Source: a bacterium D16-51
Lineage (GTDB): Bacteria > Bacillota > Clostridia > Lachnospirales > Lachnospiraceae
NCBI GenBank assembly: GCA_003612285.1
Contig: RAYE01000041.1
Location: forward strand, 1 to 55,291
Direction of reading: 5' to 3'
DNA: 55,291 nucleotides
The stretch's first letter is position 1, and every line of letters begins with the position of its first letter. Of the stretch, positions 34,701 through 41,989 are shown one piece after another. The position numbers were made by a program, and so were the translations under genes. The notes beneath the pieces are model-generated. The model made no database searches. It was not told where the DNA came from and was given only the letters and a program-made list of their open reading frames with translations.

Positions 34701-34931
34701 GGAGAAGCGATGAACCGGTCAATTAAAACGGTGCTGACATCTTCGTTGATACTTATCAGTACCTGTTTGACCGTTAGTGTCATCATGACACAGGAGATTA
34801 TTGCACAGACCTGCCTGATGATTGCATATGGGGCAATTTGTTCCGTGCTGATGGTAATGTTTATTCTTCCAGCGGTATTGTTATTGTTAGACCGTGTTAT
34901 TATCCGGAAAAAGAAAGGAGAACAGCCATGA
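31773..34931 (+). CDS. MMPL/RND-family transporter with long coiled-coil insert
   Basis: 1052 residues. Helix 1 (about 12-30), an extracellular segment, then five or six helices at 155-340 with the MGLSMDYSIMLMNRYNQE motif, and a second cluster at about 885-1040 with MGATIDYGILLFDNYREM. These paired GxxxDYxxxL motifs identify the MMPL/SSD-type RND fold. Residues about 487-740 form a very long charged repeat (KELEDG-, KKLADSEK-, KQLEAGKKKLAKGRKQLE-type units), predicted coiled coil, like the one in YhgE/Pip proteins. Likely exports lipids or drugs; substrate unknown. The gene is coupled to the next (ATGA). Confidence 0.88.
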   Translation: MKKLADWIVDKKGLIFLFVAVLTVAAVLGIFKTNINYDMSKYLPSDSSVKQGMELMAEEYGDMSAITVMFDDLSEKEQTERKTELESLEHVKNVIYLQDDEAYQKKNHSKYMINVSANTYSEEARKVLQSIKDTYGDSAYLCGAVVDNDMMVNTLLEEIPVIAVIAVVIIFAILFLLCNSWVEPFLYMCCIGIAIILNMGSNVFLPSVSFMTFAVGALLQMGLSMDYSIMLMNRYNQEKKKQADSVLSMKKALTNAFSAITSSSVTTIVGLLVLLFMSFKIGQDMGIVLAKGVFISLLCIFTVLPGLVVVFDKAMAKTHKKSLEFNMKPLMRFAGKIRFVSVPLIILVTIAAVFLKNGMEIIYVKTFDNPDQTKIEEAFGMDNQTVLLYDRKENLEHIAEYIDWLEEREDVNSVQDYSNTIGKSYTYKELTEDMDISLEQAKMLYQMYRDNQNPSDYKKITMYHLICYMDRNVAGNPAYAEFMDKDQIEQIHDARKELEDGKDKMKDGRKELKDAGKELEDGEEELSDGEKKIADGKKEIAKNEKKLKDSERTITKNEKKLADSEKLIIKNEKKLKKSEKKLAAGEKQIAKAEKEMAANEKKLAEGEKKLREAEEQMQLAGMTEEMIASQLGSQKAELQTARQQLEAGKKQLQKEKAKLVKARKQLEGGKKKLAKGRKQLEAGKKKLAKGRKQLENGKKELGKAKKQLEDAEEEIKDGKEELKDGRKKYNDGKKELDDNLKIYKTPMTAEELADEMDENVEDVRDMLKIRRMSMLDVEQDTMTLEEFLTFITDEILPNKTYSAAIDEDMRSEIEDGETQIRENRELMLGKKYNRMIISTKYPSEGNATFACMGELQKNAKGFDKRAYFVGDSAMGYEMDEGFTDELNFVTLLTIIAILLVVLVTFRSFVSSAALVAIIQAAVFITTAIVTLQGYSTNYVALILVQCILMGATIDYGILLFDNYREMRLKLDKEKALGEAMNRSIKTVLTSSLILISTCLTVSVIMTQEIIAQTCLMIAYGAICSVLMVMFILPAVLLLLDRVIIRKKKGEQP

Positions 34932-35533
34932 GAAAAATTATTTGTATTGGAAGGCAGTTTGGAAGCGGAGGGCATAATATGGCACATGCTTTAGCAGAAC
35001 GCCTTGCCATACCATATTATGATAAGAAAATTCTGGAAGATGCAGTAATAAAGAGCGGGATGAGGGAAGGGATTATGAAAAAAGCCGAGGAACAACTGCC
35101 AAATGCATTGCTGCATTCCATCTATTATGAGGGAAACTCCACAGAATACTATGGAAAGAGCGCTAATGAAATACTGTATATGGCACAGAGGCAGGTTATT
35201 CTGGAATACGCAGAGAAAAGTGACTGTATTATTGTAGGAAGATGTGCAGATGCAATTTTGAAGGAATATCAGGAATATGCCGTAAAAAGTATCTTTGTTT
35301 CAGCACCAATGGAGCATCGGATAGCAATGACAATGAAAAAGGATAATCTGGAAGAAAAGGCAGCAGCAACTCTTATCAGAAAATCTGATAAGAAACGCAG
35401 TGCGTATTATGCTTATCATACCGGCAAGGATTGGGGGAAAGCTTCAGATTATGATTTCTGTGTCAATACAGCAACAACCGGAATGCAAACATTAGTGGAT
35501 TTGTGTGAAGAAATTTATCGGAGAATGGGATAG
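34928..35533 (+). CDS. Cytidylate kinase-like family protein
   Basis: 201 residues. IICIGRQFGSGGHNMAHALA holds the phosphate-binding loop variant of the cytidylate kinase-like family; IIVGRCADAIL is the second conserved motif, and RKSDKKRSAYYAYHTGKDWG the lid. It differs from housekeeping Cmk and is of uncertain substrate. The start overlaps the transporter stop (ATGA), so the two are one operon under TetR control. Confidence 0.88.
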   Translation: MRKIICIGRQFGSGGHNMAHALAERLAIPYYDKKILEDAVIKSGMREGIMKKAEEQLPNALLHSIYYEGNSTEYYGKSANEILYMAQRQVILEYAEKSDCIIVGRCADAILKEYQEYAVKSIFVSAPMEHRIAMTMKKDNLEEKAAATLIRKSDKKRSAYYAYHTGKDWGKASDYDFCVNTATTGMQTLVDLCEEIYRRMG

Positions 35534-35545
35534 GAAAACAAAAAG

Positions 35546-35588
35546 CAGGAGAATAGGGGATGCGAAATTCCTTGTTCTCTTGTTTTTT
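35546..35588 (+). terminator. Terminator of the MMPL operon
   Basis: An imperfect 15-bp stem (CAGGAGAATAGGGGA against ATTCCTTGTTCTCTTG) with T6 after it. Confidence 0.7.
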
Positions 35589-35682
35589 ATGTAGGTACTA
35601 TAAAGGCTGAAAATCCCAATTAATTAAAGGTGGTGAGAAAAATCGGACGGTTATTGTTAATGGAATTTCACGAAAAAGATTC

Positions 35683-35871
35683 ATGGTATTTGATGAAGTC
35701 ATGGCAGTGCTGAAACGCCATTCCGCTTTTGAGATATTCAGCAGGGAGGAAGAGACGGTTATCTTCCTCCCCGGACTTACCATTTCTCTTGAACAGAGAA
35801 ATGCTGTACGGAGTTTCCACGAAAGAACCATTCACAGTCCGTTGTGTTCGTGTGGTGGGGTATTGTTTTGA
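35683..35871 (+). pseudogene. Open frame remnant in a degraded stretch
   Basis: 62 codons, MVFDEVMAVLKRHSAFEIFS ... CSCGGVLF. The frame is open upstream for 30 further codons without a start or ribosome binding site. No family recognised. The surrounding stretch 35590-36201 also contains a minus-strand frame MALTEKTKAYLEIKYSTLLR near 36100 and a lone hydrophobic frame near 36180; all look like debris. Confidence 0.3.
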
Positions 35872-36201
35872 ACGCACCATAAAAAACGCTTATTTTCCAC
35901 GGCTGTACTGTTAGCATTTGGGCGTTTGAAAGCCGCTTGTATCAAGGGCTTCCGGGCGCGTTCGGCAGAGGGGGTGGTATGTTTATATGTCCTGTTCCTT
36001 ATTTGTTCCACAAAAACCAGCATGGCATGACCGTACTTTGAGATATTTTGTCCCAAAGGTGAGAAGATGGACAGTGGCGCAGGAGTGTGCTATACTTGAT
36101 CTCTAAATATGCTTTTGTTTTCTCTGTCAGTGCCATAGCTTACCCCCAGAACATTGTCCCGCACAGGATCAATGCAGATACGATAGGAACGGTGATTTTA
36201 C

Positions 36202-36585
36202 CTATATTATATTGTTGATGATAATCATGGACAGGCCCAAAACCAGCAGAATCGCACCTGTCACATATCCCACGACCCTGCCCTTGACCTTATTGGCAAA
36301 CTGCGCGCTGACAAGGGAAAAGAAGGTGGCGACCACAATGGCAAGAACGAGGAACCTCCAGCACTCCAGCACGATGGCGGGTTCAATGAGGATATGGCTC
36401 ACCGATGCGATCAACGCCGTGAAGGTCATAATAAATGTGGAGGTGCCAACGGCAGTCTTACGCTCATAGCCCAGCATGGCAGTGAACACGATGAGCATCA
36501 TCATACCACCGCCGGAGCCGAAAAAGCCGGTGCCAACACCAGCCAGCATGGCGGCGATTGCGACTACTACATATTCATAAAACAT
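36202..36585 (-). CDS. Half-size TauE/SafE-type permease
   Basis: 127 residues with four hydrophobic segments. GTGFFGSGGGMMMLIVFTAM and RKTAVGTSTFIMTFTALIAS are the G-x-GGG and A-x-GTS-x-x-x-x-x-T motifs of the sulfite exporter family, whose members are normally about 250 residues with two such repeats. AAGGAG lies 7 nt before the ATG, so this half has a real start. It may act as a homodimer or be the remaining half of a broken gene. It is divergent from a TetR gene. Confidence 0.75.
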   Translation of the reverse strand: MFYEYVVVAIAAMLAGVGTGFFGSGGGMMMLIVFTAMLGYERKTAVGTSTFIMTFTALIASVSHILIEPAIVLECWRFLVLAIVVATFFSLVSAQFANKVKGRVVGYVTGAILLVLGLSMIIINNII

Positions 36586-36688
36586 AAACTTACTCCTTGA
36601 TTTTCGTCGTCTTTTTGATTATAATTATACTCAACAGGTGTTGAAACTGCAACCGACAGATGAAACGAAAGTGTTGAGAGGAATGATT

Positions 36689-37261
36689 ATGGGAATGAAG
36701 CCAAACCAGAGAATTGCTCTGACCAAGGAACTAATCCATCGCGCCTTGATCAGTCTGCTGAAAAAACAGGATATTCATAAAATCTCCATTCGTGAGCTTT
36801 GTGATATTGCGGGCATCAACCGCACGACTTTTTACAACCATTACGGTAGCCAGTATGATGTACTGGCGGAGATTCGTGACTGGTATATAAAGGACATTGC
36901 CGATGCCATTGAAAGTACCGATTTGTGCGACAACGCCGGTGTACTGCACAGGGTCACACGGATATTTTCCTATATGGAGCAAAATGTGGAGATCTCCCGG
37001 CTGCTGATTCAAAACAATTTCGACGAGACTTTTGCGCACCGGCTGTTCTCTCTTCCGAAGATCGAAGTGCTGCTTACAGAATACAGGAAGGCGGCAGATG
37101 ACCATCAGTATGACGAGGACATTGCCTCCTTCGCTCTTTATGGCAGTTACCGACTCCTGCAAAACTGGATCGCGGAGGACGACCGCCGTAGCGCCGAGGA
37201 AATGGCGCATATCATTATAACCCTTACCGGTGCGGTTTGTAGTACTGGCACAAAACAATGA
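36689..37261 (+). CDS. TetR/AcrR-family regulator
   Basis: 190 residues from ATG 36689 (GAGAGG 7 nt upstream; frame opens at 36638). Helix-turn-helix ISIRELCDIAGINRTTFYNH, then YGSQYDVLAEI. The C-terminal domain (RLFSLPKIEVLLTEYRKA, FALYGSYRLLQNWIAED) resembles that of the regulator at 31013. Divergent from the half-size permease, which it may control. Base composition is higher in GC than its neighbours, suggesting separate origin. Confidence 0.88.
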   Translation: MGMKPNQRIALTKELIHRALISLLKKQDIHKISIRELCDIAGINRTTFYNHYGSQYDVLAEIRDWYIKDIADAIESTDLCDNAGVLHRVTRIFSYMEQNVEISRLLIQNNFDETFAHRLFSLPKIEVLLTEYRKAADDHQYDEDIASFALYGSYRLLQNWIAEDDRRSAEEMAHIIITLTGAVCSTGTKQ

Positions 37262-37317
37262 AATGAGTTGAGCATCAAAGACAGTGGGCGTTTTGTCTGC
37301 TGTCTTTATAGTACGCC

Positions 37318-37563
37318 TTGCGGCGCACGTTTCTAAGGGGTGAAAGTCCCTAATCCGCCTTAGTAGTGGGAAGGATATAGCCAATACCAAGGGTGTCCAT
37401 CGGGAGGTGGAAACAGGGTATGAAACCTGTAGTAGCAACGAATGGCGAAAATGTCGCAAGGCAATCTGTGATTGCCTTTGGTCATAGTACCATTGTGGTT
37501 GAAAACATGATGGGAATGGAATGTAATGGAGGGGCAAACCGGGATTTGCGGGAGGAAATAAAA
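37318..37563 (+). mobile_element. 5' remnant of a group II intron (domain I)
   Basis: GGGGTGAAAGTCCCTAATCC, then TAGTAGTGGGAAGGATATAG and AAGGGTGTCCATCGGGAGGT, are characteristic of the 5' domain I of clostridial group II introns. The reverse transcriptase gene and domains V/VI are absent. The following acetyltransferase gene starts right at its end. Confidence 0.55.
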
Positions 37564-38103
37564 GTGGCAATTAGAGAAGAAAAAGTAACTCCAAAGCTGC
37601 CGGAATATTCATTTATCTGTCATTTGATGAAAACGGCATTCCCCCGAAACGAACAATTCCCATTGTGGGTATTGAGATTACTTGCATTAAGAGAAAGGGT
37701 TAATTTTCGGGCTTTTTATGATGGAGAGCAATTTTGTGGGATTTTGTATACTGCTGAAAATGATAAATATATTTTTGTGCTATATCTCGCAGTAAATGAT
37801 AAAATTAGGTCAAAAGGATATGGAAGTCTAATCTTGCAATGGCTGAAAGGCATTACATCAAAAATTATTGTCTTGAATGTTGAGGCAACAAATCTGTCAG
37901 CAGTAAATTCTTTACAACGTGAAAAACGTATTGCGTTTTATCAAAAAAATGGAATTACTGATACAGGTTACACGTTTGTTGATGCAGAAGAGAAATATTC
38001 TGTTTTATCATCTGATAGTGAACGTTTTGATATGCAGGAATATGGTGCTTTGTTGAAGTGGTTCTCGTTGGGAGTTTACAAGAAAAATATCTCTCAGCGA
38101 TAA
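37564..38103 (+). CDS. GNAT family N-acetyltransferase
   Basis: 179 residues. GTG 37564 has GGGAGG 8 nt upstream; the longer open frame to 37393 is intron sequence. YLAVNDKIRSKGYGSLILQW is the acetyl-CoA pyrophosphate-binding loop (R-x-x-G-x-G analogue) and NSLQREKRIAFYQKNGITDT the late GNAT strand-helix. Substrate unknown. Confidence 0.85.
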   Translation: MAIREEKVTPKLPEYSFICHLMKTAFPRNEQFPLWVLRLLALRERVNFRAFYDGEQFCGILYTAENDKYIFVLYLAVNDKIRSKGYGSLILQWLKGITSKIIVLNVEATNLSAVNSLQREKRIAFYQKNGITDTGYTFVDAEEKYSVLSSDSERFDMQEYGALLKWFSLGVYKKNISQR

Positions 38104-38186
38104 ATTCCCATTTGACATACTGGCAAAATCTTGGATTTGCAGAAGTGTACTCTATATGAAGAAAAAATAGCAAAGGGAATGGTTGT

Positions 38187-38608
38187 ATGGATAGAGACCA
38201 GTTTAAGCTTATACATAGTGAACTAATTCAACAGGTTCAATGTGTAGAAAATAATTTGAAGATAATATATGCAGCAATGTGCAAAGGAAATTTTAACAAC
38301 AATTTAAAGTCCGTTGAGAGAATGAACTTGGGTAAGATAACAAGAGAACTTGAGGAACTTGACAATAGTGATGATATGCCTGAATTTTCAGAAGAAGAAT
38401 ATAACACAATGGATGAAATTAGGGAAATAAGAAATTATTGGTGTCATCAGTGTTACTTAGATTATATATATATATTGAAAATGATTATGAGCGAGAGAAA
38501 ACATTTCAAAAAGTTGCTAAAAAATTGCATTATGACGAATATAGGACATATGACTTATTTAGAAAAACGGAAGAAATGCGTTTGATTATTATGAAAAAAT
38601 ACAGATAA
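38187..38608 (+). pseudogene. HEPN-like protein with a frameshift in a (TA)6 tract
   Basis: The first 96 residues are intact and carry IREIRNYWCHQCYLDYI, with Arg82-Asn-x3-His87, the R-N-x3-H motif of HEPN ribonucleases. At 38463-38474 a (TA)6 repeat puts the reading into a frame that ends at 38585. With five or eight TA units it would continue as ENDYEREKTFQKVAKKLHYD and end KKYR at 38608, which looks like the true C-terminus. So it is either a mutation, a phase-variable gene or a sequencing slip. The family of short HEPN-like proteins with this C-terminus is inferred from memory. Confidence 0.65.
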
Positions 38609-38679
38609 GGCAGGGAATGTTCATGTTTAAGAGAATGAAAGAAATAATATATTTTGTGAGAATTGCTTAAAAATGAATG

Positions 38680-38717
38680 GTAGGTGCATGTGAGTGTGTG
38701 CCTGCTGTTTTTTGTTT
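38680..38717 (+). terminator. Terminator after the HEPN-like gene
   Basis: A 9-bp stem with G-T pairs (GTAGGTGCA/TGTGCCTGC) with an 8-nt loop, then a T-rich run. Confidence 0.6.
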
Positions 38718-38831
38718 TAATATTGATAGGTTAATCCTATACCTTTAACGTATGGAAGGGCAATCAAAATAGGCATTGGATATTTTAGGATAAATTTAGT
38801 ACAATTTTTTTGAAAAAAGTTTTGTCCTTAC

Positions 38832-39086
38832 TTGACACCAGCGTACCCAATCTGGTGGGGCGAAGCGCCGCATATCGTCTATACCCTGGTGGAAGGAGTA
38901 AGCCTGGAAGGAAAAACGGTAGTTCCATTTTCTACATCCATCAGCAGCGGGCTTGGCAGTAGTGCTGTACATTTAAAGACAAAAGCAAAGATTTCATCGA
39001 AGACGAAGTGGCTGAAAGGGCGTAATTTTTATGATATTCCGTCGCAGAAAACAGTCAACAAATGGGTAAAAGGGTTGAAGTATTGA
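38832..39086 (+). pseudogene. C-terminal half of a flavodoxin
   Basis: 84 codons: PAYPIWWGEAPHIVYTLVEG and GKTVVPFSTSISSGLGSSAV are the second FMN-contacting loops of the flavodoxin-like fold (YPIWWG, FSTSxSSG). The P-loop half is missing and no ribosome binding site is seen. It ends 17 bp before an aldo/keto reductase fragment, an arrangement that is normal for these two genes when intact. Confidence 0.8.
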
Positions 39087-39102
39087 TATCGGAAAGGCGT
39101 AA

Positions 39103-39621
39103 ATATGCAGGAGAACATTAGGTAAGGATTTAAAGGTGTCTGCGGTAGGGCTTGGCTGTATGGGATTTTCCCATGCTTATGGGGCGCCGACAGAAAAGAA
39201 GGAAGCGATCTGCCGGATACAGCAGGCAGTGGAGATGGGATACGCCTTTTTTGATACGGCAGAGGTATATGGCACACTGGAGGATCCCCATCAGAATGGG
39301 GTACTGGTGGGCGGGGCATTGAAAAACTGCCGGGATGAGGTAGTAATTGCGACGAAGTTTGGCATTCACTTTGACATGGAGAGTAGTGCCGTAAATAAAC
39401 CACTGGTGCCGGATTCCCGGCCGGAAGTCATCCGGGCTTCTGTGGAGGCATCCTTAAAGAGGCTGAATACGGAATATATTGACCTGTATTACCAGCACCG
39501 CATAGATCCGAAGGTCCCTATTAAGGAAGTGGCGGGAGTGATGGTGGAACTGATGCAGGAGAGAAAAATTACGCACTGGGGATTGTCGGAAGCGGATGGA
39601 GAAACGATGCGCCGCGCCCAT
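39103..39621 (+). pseudogene. N-terminal half of an aldo/keto reductase, fused to phage terminase
   Basis: TLGKDLKVSAVGLGCMGFSH, GYAFFDTAEVYG (catalytic Asp and Tyr) and ATKFGIHFD are typical. The expected ATG codon reads ATA (39103). At RRAH (39619) the protein leaves the family and continues in frame as terminase. The C-terminal NADP-binding half is gone. Confidence 0.8.
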
Positions 39622-39915
39622 ATTGAGAAATACATCGAGCGGCTTGGCGAGCGGTTCAACATCCGGGAGATTGCCTTTGACCGGTGAGGTGTGGTGCAGA
39701 TGGTTGCCCATGGCGGGCATCCGGTTCTGCGGTGGATGATGGATAACATCTTCATCCGCACCGACCCTGCAGGCAATATCAAAGCAGATAAGGAAAAGTC
39801 CATGGAGAAGATTGACGGGGCGGTGGCCACGATCATGGGGCTTGACTGCACGGCGCGCTGTGGGAACCAGACATCCGAGAGCGTGTACGATTCTCGCGGG
39901 CTTTTGGTGTTCTGA
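39622..39915 (+). pseudogene. C-terminal fragment of phage terminase large subunit
   Basis: RLGERFNIREIAFDR, then HGGHPVLRWMMDNIFIRTDP, KEKSMEKIDGAVATIMGLD and the end VYDSRGLLVF are the nuclease-domain C-terminus of HK97-type TerL. A TGA at 39685 replaces the Trp codon expected after AFDR, and roughly 40 codons are deleted after VQMV. Confidence 0.8.
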
Positions 39916-39989
39916 TTCATGACAATAGGTTTGCTGGCGAAGCCTGTAATCTATTGTTTGTGCATCCATACAAAAATTAAGCGGAACGC

Positions 39990-40018
39990 TTGCATACCGC
40001 AAGTAAAAGCGATATACT
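39990..40018 (+). promoter_or_regulatory. RelB/RelE promoter with short dyad
   Basis: TTGCAT (39990-39995) and TATACT (40013-40018) are 17 bp apart. CTTGC-N5-GCAAG (39989-40003) overlaps the -35 box and is a likely antitoxin operator. Confidence 0.65.
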
Positions 40019-40042
40019 ATATAATGAAAGGATGTGATTTGG

Positions 40043-40348
40043 ATGGCAAGGACATCAAATGTATTCGCACGTGTGGAGCCGGAGATTAAAGAGCAGGCAG
40101 AACGAGTGCTTGACCAGCTTGGGATACCGATGTCAAATGCAGTCGGTATGTTTTTAAGGCAGGTTGTGCTTCAACAGGGCATCCCCTTTGAGATGAAGCT
40201 GCCGAGGAAGGCGCCCCTTGCATACGGCTCCCTTGCAAAAGAGCAGTTTGACGCAGAGATAGGAAAGGGCATGGAGGATATACGGGAAGGCAGGGTATAT
40301 TCAGCAGATGCAGTGGAAGAAGAAATGCGGCGGGATTACGGGATATGA
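40043..40348 (+). CDS. RelB/DinJ-family antitoxin
   Basis: 101 residues. The ribbon-helix-helix N-terminus (TSNVFARVEPEIKEQAERVL, DQLGIPMSNAVGMFLRQVV) is RelB/DinJ. The C-terminal part is the toxin-wrapping segment. ATG 40043 has AAAGGA 10 nt upstream; GTG 40034 is an alternative. The stop overlaps the toxin start (ATGA). The operon sits between terminase and portal remnants, so it was probably carried by a prophage. Confidence 0.88.
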   Translation: MARTSNVFARVEPEIKEQAERVLDQLGIPMSNAVGMFLRQVVLQQGIPFEMKLPRKAPLAYGSLAKEQFDAEIGKGMEDIREGRVYSADAVEEEMRRDYGI

Positions 40349-40676
40349 GCTGGGATATCGTGTACACGGCCGGGGCAAGGTGTGATCTGAGGGATATATA
40401 CGAGTATATTGCATATGAACTGCTTGTGCCAGAAACGGCAACGGGGCAGACGCAGCGGATCATGAAGGAGATCCGCTCCCTTGATGAAATGCCGATGCGG
40501 TTTCGGTTGTATGAAGAAGAGCCGTGGCACAGCGAAGGGCTCCGTTTTTCCCCGTTGATAATTACCTTGTGTTTTATCTGCCGGATGAAACCAAAAACAC
40601 AGTGAGCATTGTCCGCATCATGTATGGCGGCAGGGATATCCGCAGACAGCTAAGCGAGACAGAAATGGAATACTGA
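40345..40676 (+). pseudogene. RelE/ParE-family toxin with a one-base frameshift
   Basis: SWDIVYTAGARCDLRDIYEY starts a normal RelE/ParE fold. At T5 (40545-40549) the frame shifts; one more T would continue as FFPVDNYLVFYLPDETKNTV then VSIVRIMYGGRDI, with stop at 40674. The actual frame ends at 40605 with an unrelated tail, so the toxin is likely inactive while the antitoxin is intact. Confidence 0.8.
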
Positions 40677-40790
40677 ACAGGAGGGCATCTGTCAGAAATG
40701 GCGGGTGCTTTTCTTATGCTGGCGGGCAGACGGGCATCGCTTCGGCGGTGCCTTCTGCCTGTCCGTTTATCGGAAAGGAGCGTGGTTTCT

Positions 40791-40893
40791 ATGGGATTAT
40801 TCAGCGGGTTGTTCAGGGTGGGGGACACTCCCCAGAACCGTACATCGGGCAGCGCCTACAGTTTTTTCATGGGCGGAAGCACAGGCGGAAACC
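40791..40893 (+). pseudogene. N-terminal fragment of phage portal protein
   Basis: MGLFSGLFRVGDTPQNRTSG followed by SAYSFFMGGSTGGN is the N-terminus of HK97-type portal proteins, with AAAGGAG upstream. It breaks off at about codon 34. Order terminase then portal fits phage late-gene order. The stretch to 41035 is otherwise non-coding debris. Confidence 0.75.
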
Positions 40894-41035
40894 TGCCGGG
40901 GCAGTATCTGGCGGATAACCTCATCATATACCGTATATCGTTTGCAAAGTTGGCAAGGTTGCCATTGGGGTTAATCCCATGGCAGCCTTTATTTCAGGTT
41001 GGACCAGTCAGGATAAATAATATTCCCAATACGCT

Positions 41036-41359
41036 TTATGCACGGAGTGCTTTTTCCCTCTTGGCAGGGTGGGAAAGCAGCATATTGAGGGCATCCTCTT
41101 TTGCGCGTTCATCAGCTGCCCGTGATGCCATGACTAAATCAAGTTCATATTTCGTAAATGAAGAAAGAGTTGTGTCTTTGTTTCCGAGAAGATAATCAAC
41201 AGGAGCGTCAAAGAATTGTGAAAGCCGGAGAAGCATCTCGATGGAAGGCTCACGCTCACCTCTTTCATATCTTGCGTAGACAGTAGTGGAAACATCTATA
41301 CCGTTGGCTACGTCTGCCTGTGACAGTCCTTTCTGGGCGCGGATCCTTTTTAACTCCAT
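41036..41359 (-). CDS. XRE-family transcriptional regulator
   Basis: 107 residues. The helix-turn-helix is IRAQKGLSQADVANGIDVST, then VYARYERGEREPSIEMLLRL, and DYLLGNKD follows. The C-terminal part is a short helical tail. AGGAGG is 8 nt before the ATG. It is divergent from the second XRE gene with a cluster of TGACC sites between, resembling a phage or ICE repressor switch. Confidence 0.88.
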   Translation of the reverse strand: MELKRIRAQKGLSQADVANGIDVSTTVYARYERGEREPSIEMLLRLSQFFDAPVDYLLGNKDTTLSSFTKYELDLVMASRAADERAKEDALNMLLSHPAKREKALRA

Positions 41360-41398
41360 TGCAAAGTACCTCCTTTTTAATTATTATATAACCGTTTT

Positions 41399-41511
41399 GG
41401 TCAGTTTGGCATGACCTTGTTGACCAATATGAAATTTTTTGATGACCGATTTGATAATATATATAATAAAATTATGTCCAATATGACCAAATTTAGGCTT
41501 GACGTATGACC
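41399..41511. promoter_or_regulatory. Cluster of TGACC operator half-sites
   Basis: TGACC occurs at 41412, 41421, 41443, 41484 and 41507, and the inverse GGTCA at 41399; most are in the context ATGACCRA. Such a run between divergent XRE genes is a likely repressor-binding array. Confidence 0.6.
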
Positions 41512-41577
41512 GAAATGGTATTAAAATTTATTTCAATATCACCAATTCGGTTATATAGAATAATGAAAGGGAACTTC

Positions 41578-41838
41578 ATGAGCAAGCTGAAACAATTAAG
41601 GGAAGAGCACAATATGTCGCAGAAAGCATTAGGGGACGCTGTTGGGATTACAGCAACCTCCATCAGCCGGTATGAAATCGGAAAGAGGAAGCTTTCGGTT
41701 GAAATGGCTAAGAAGATTGCCAGGGTGCTTGGTGTTGGCTGGACGGTTATCCCGTTCCCGTGCCACAGACGGTCATTTACCAGTGCAGTGAGGATAATGC
41801 ATCAGATACCGTCAAGCCTTGCAGCAGAAGGGATGTGA
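41578..41838 (+). CDS. XRE-family regulator, C-terminus replaced
   Basis: 86 residues from ATG 41578 (GAAAGGG 6-7 nt upstream). Residues 1-57 are a complete helix-turn-helix (LREEHNMSQKALGDAVGITA, RYEIGKRKLSVEMAKKIARV). The usual ending LGV-x-W-x-x-L is followed by an unrelated tail (PFPCHRRSFTSAV), so the gene end appears fused to adjacent mobile-element sequence. A coding remnant with frame DYEDVDFHEEYENKEETAEK lies at 41889-42022. Confidence 0.75.
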   Translation: MSKLKQLREEHNMSQKALGDAVGITATSISRYEIGKRKLSVEMAKKIARVLGVGWTVIPFPCHRRSFTSAVRIMHQIPSSLAAEGM

Positions 41839-41989
41839 TCGGTTTCCGTTTTGGCAGAAGCTCTGGCTTCCAATGACTGGGAGTATGCGATTATGAGGAT
41901 GTCGATTTCCATGAAGAATACGAAAATAAGGAAGAGACTGCCGAGAAGGTGCTGCTTGAGCTCTTGGCGGAGGACATGGGGAGCAGAAG

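Noticed and set aside
37393-37563. N-terminal extension of the acetyltransferase
   Set aside because: The upstream open frame is group II intron domain I sequence; GTG 37564 has its own ribosome binding site.
36731-37570. 279-codon minus-strand open frame over the TetR gene
   Set aside because: It opposes a well-supported TetR gene and intron remnant and shows no motif or ribosome binding site.
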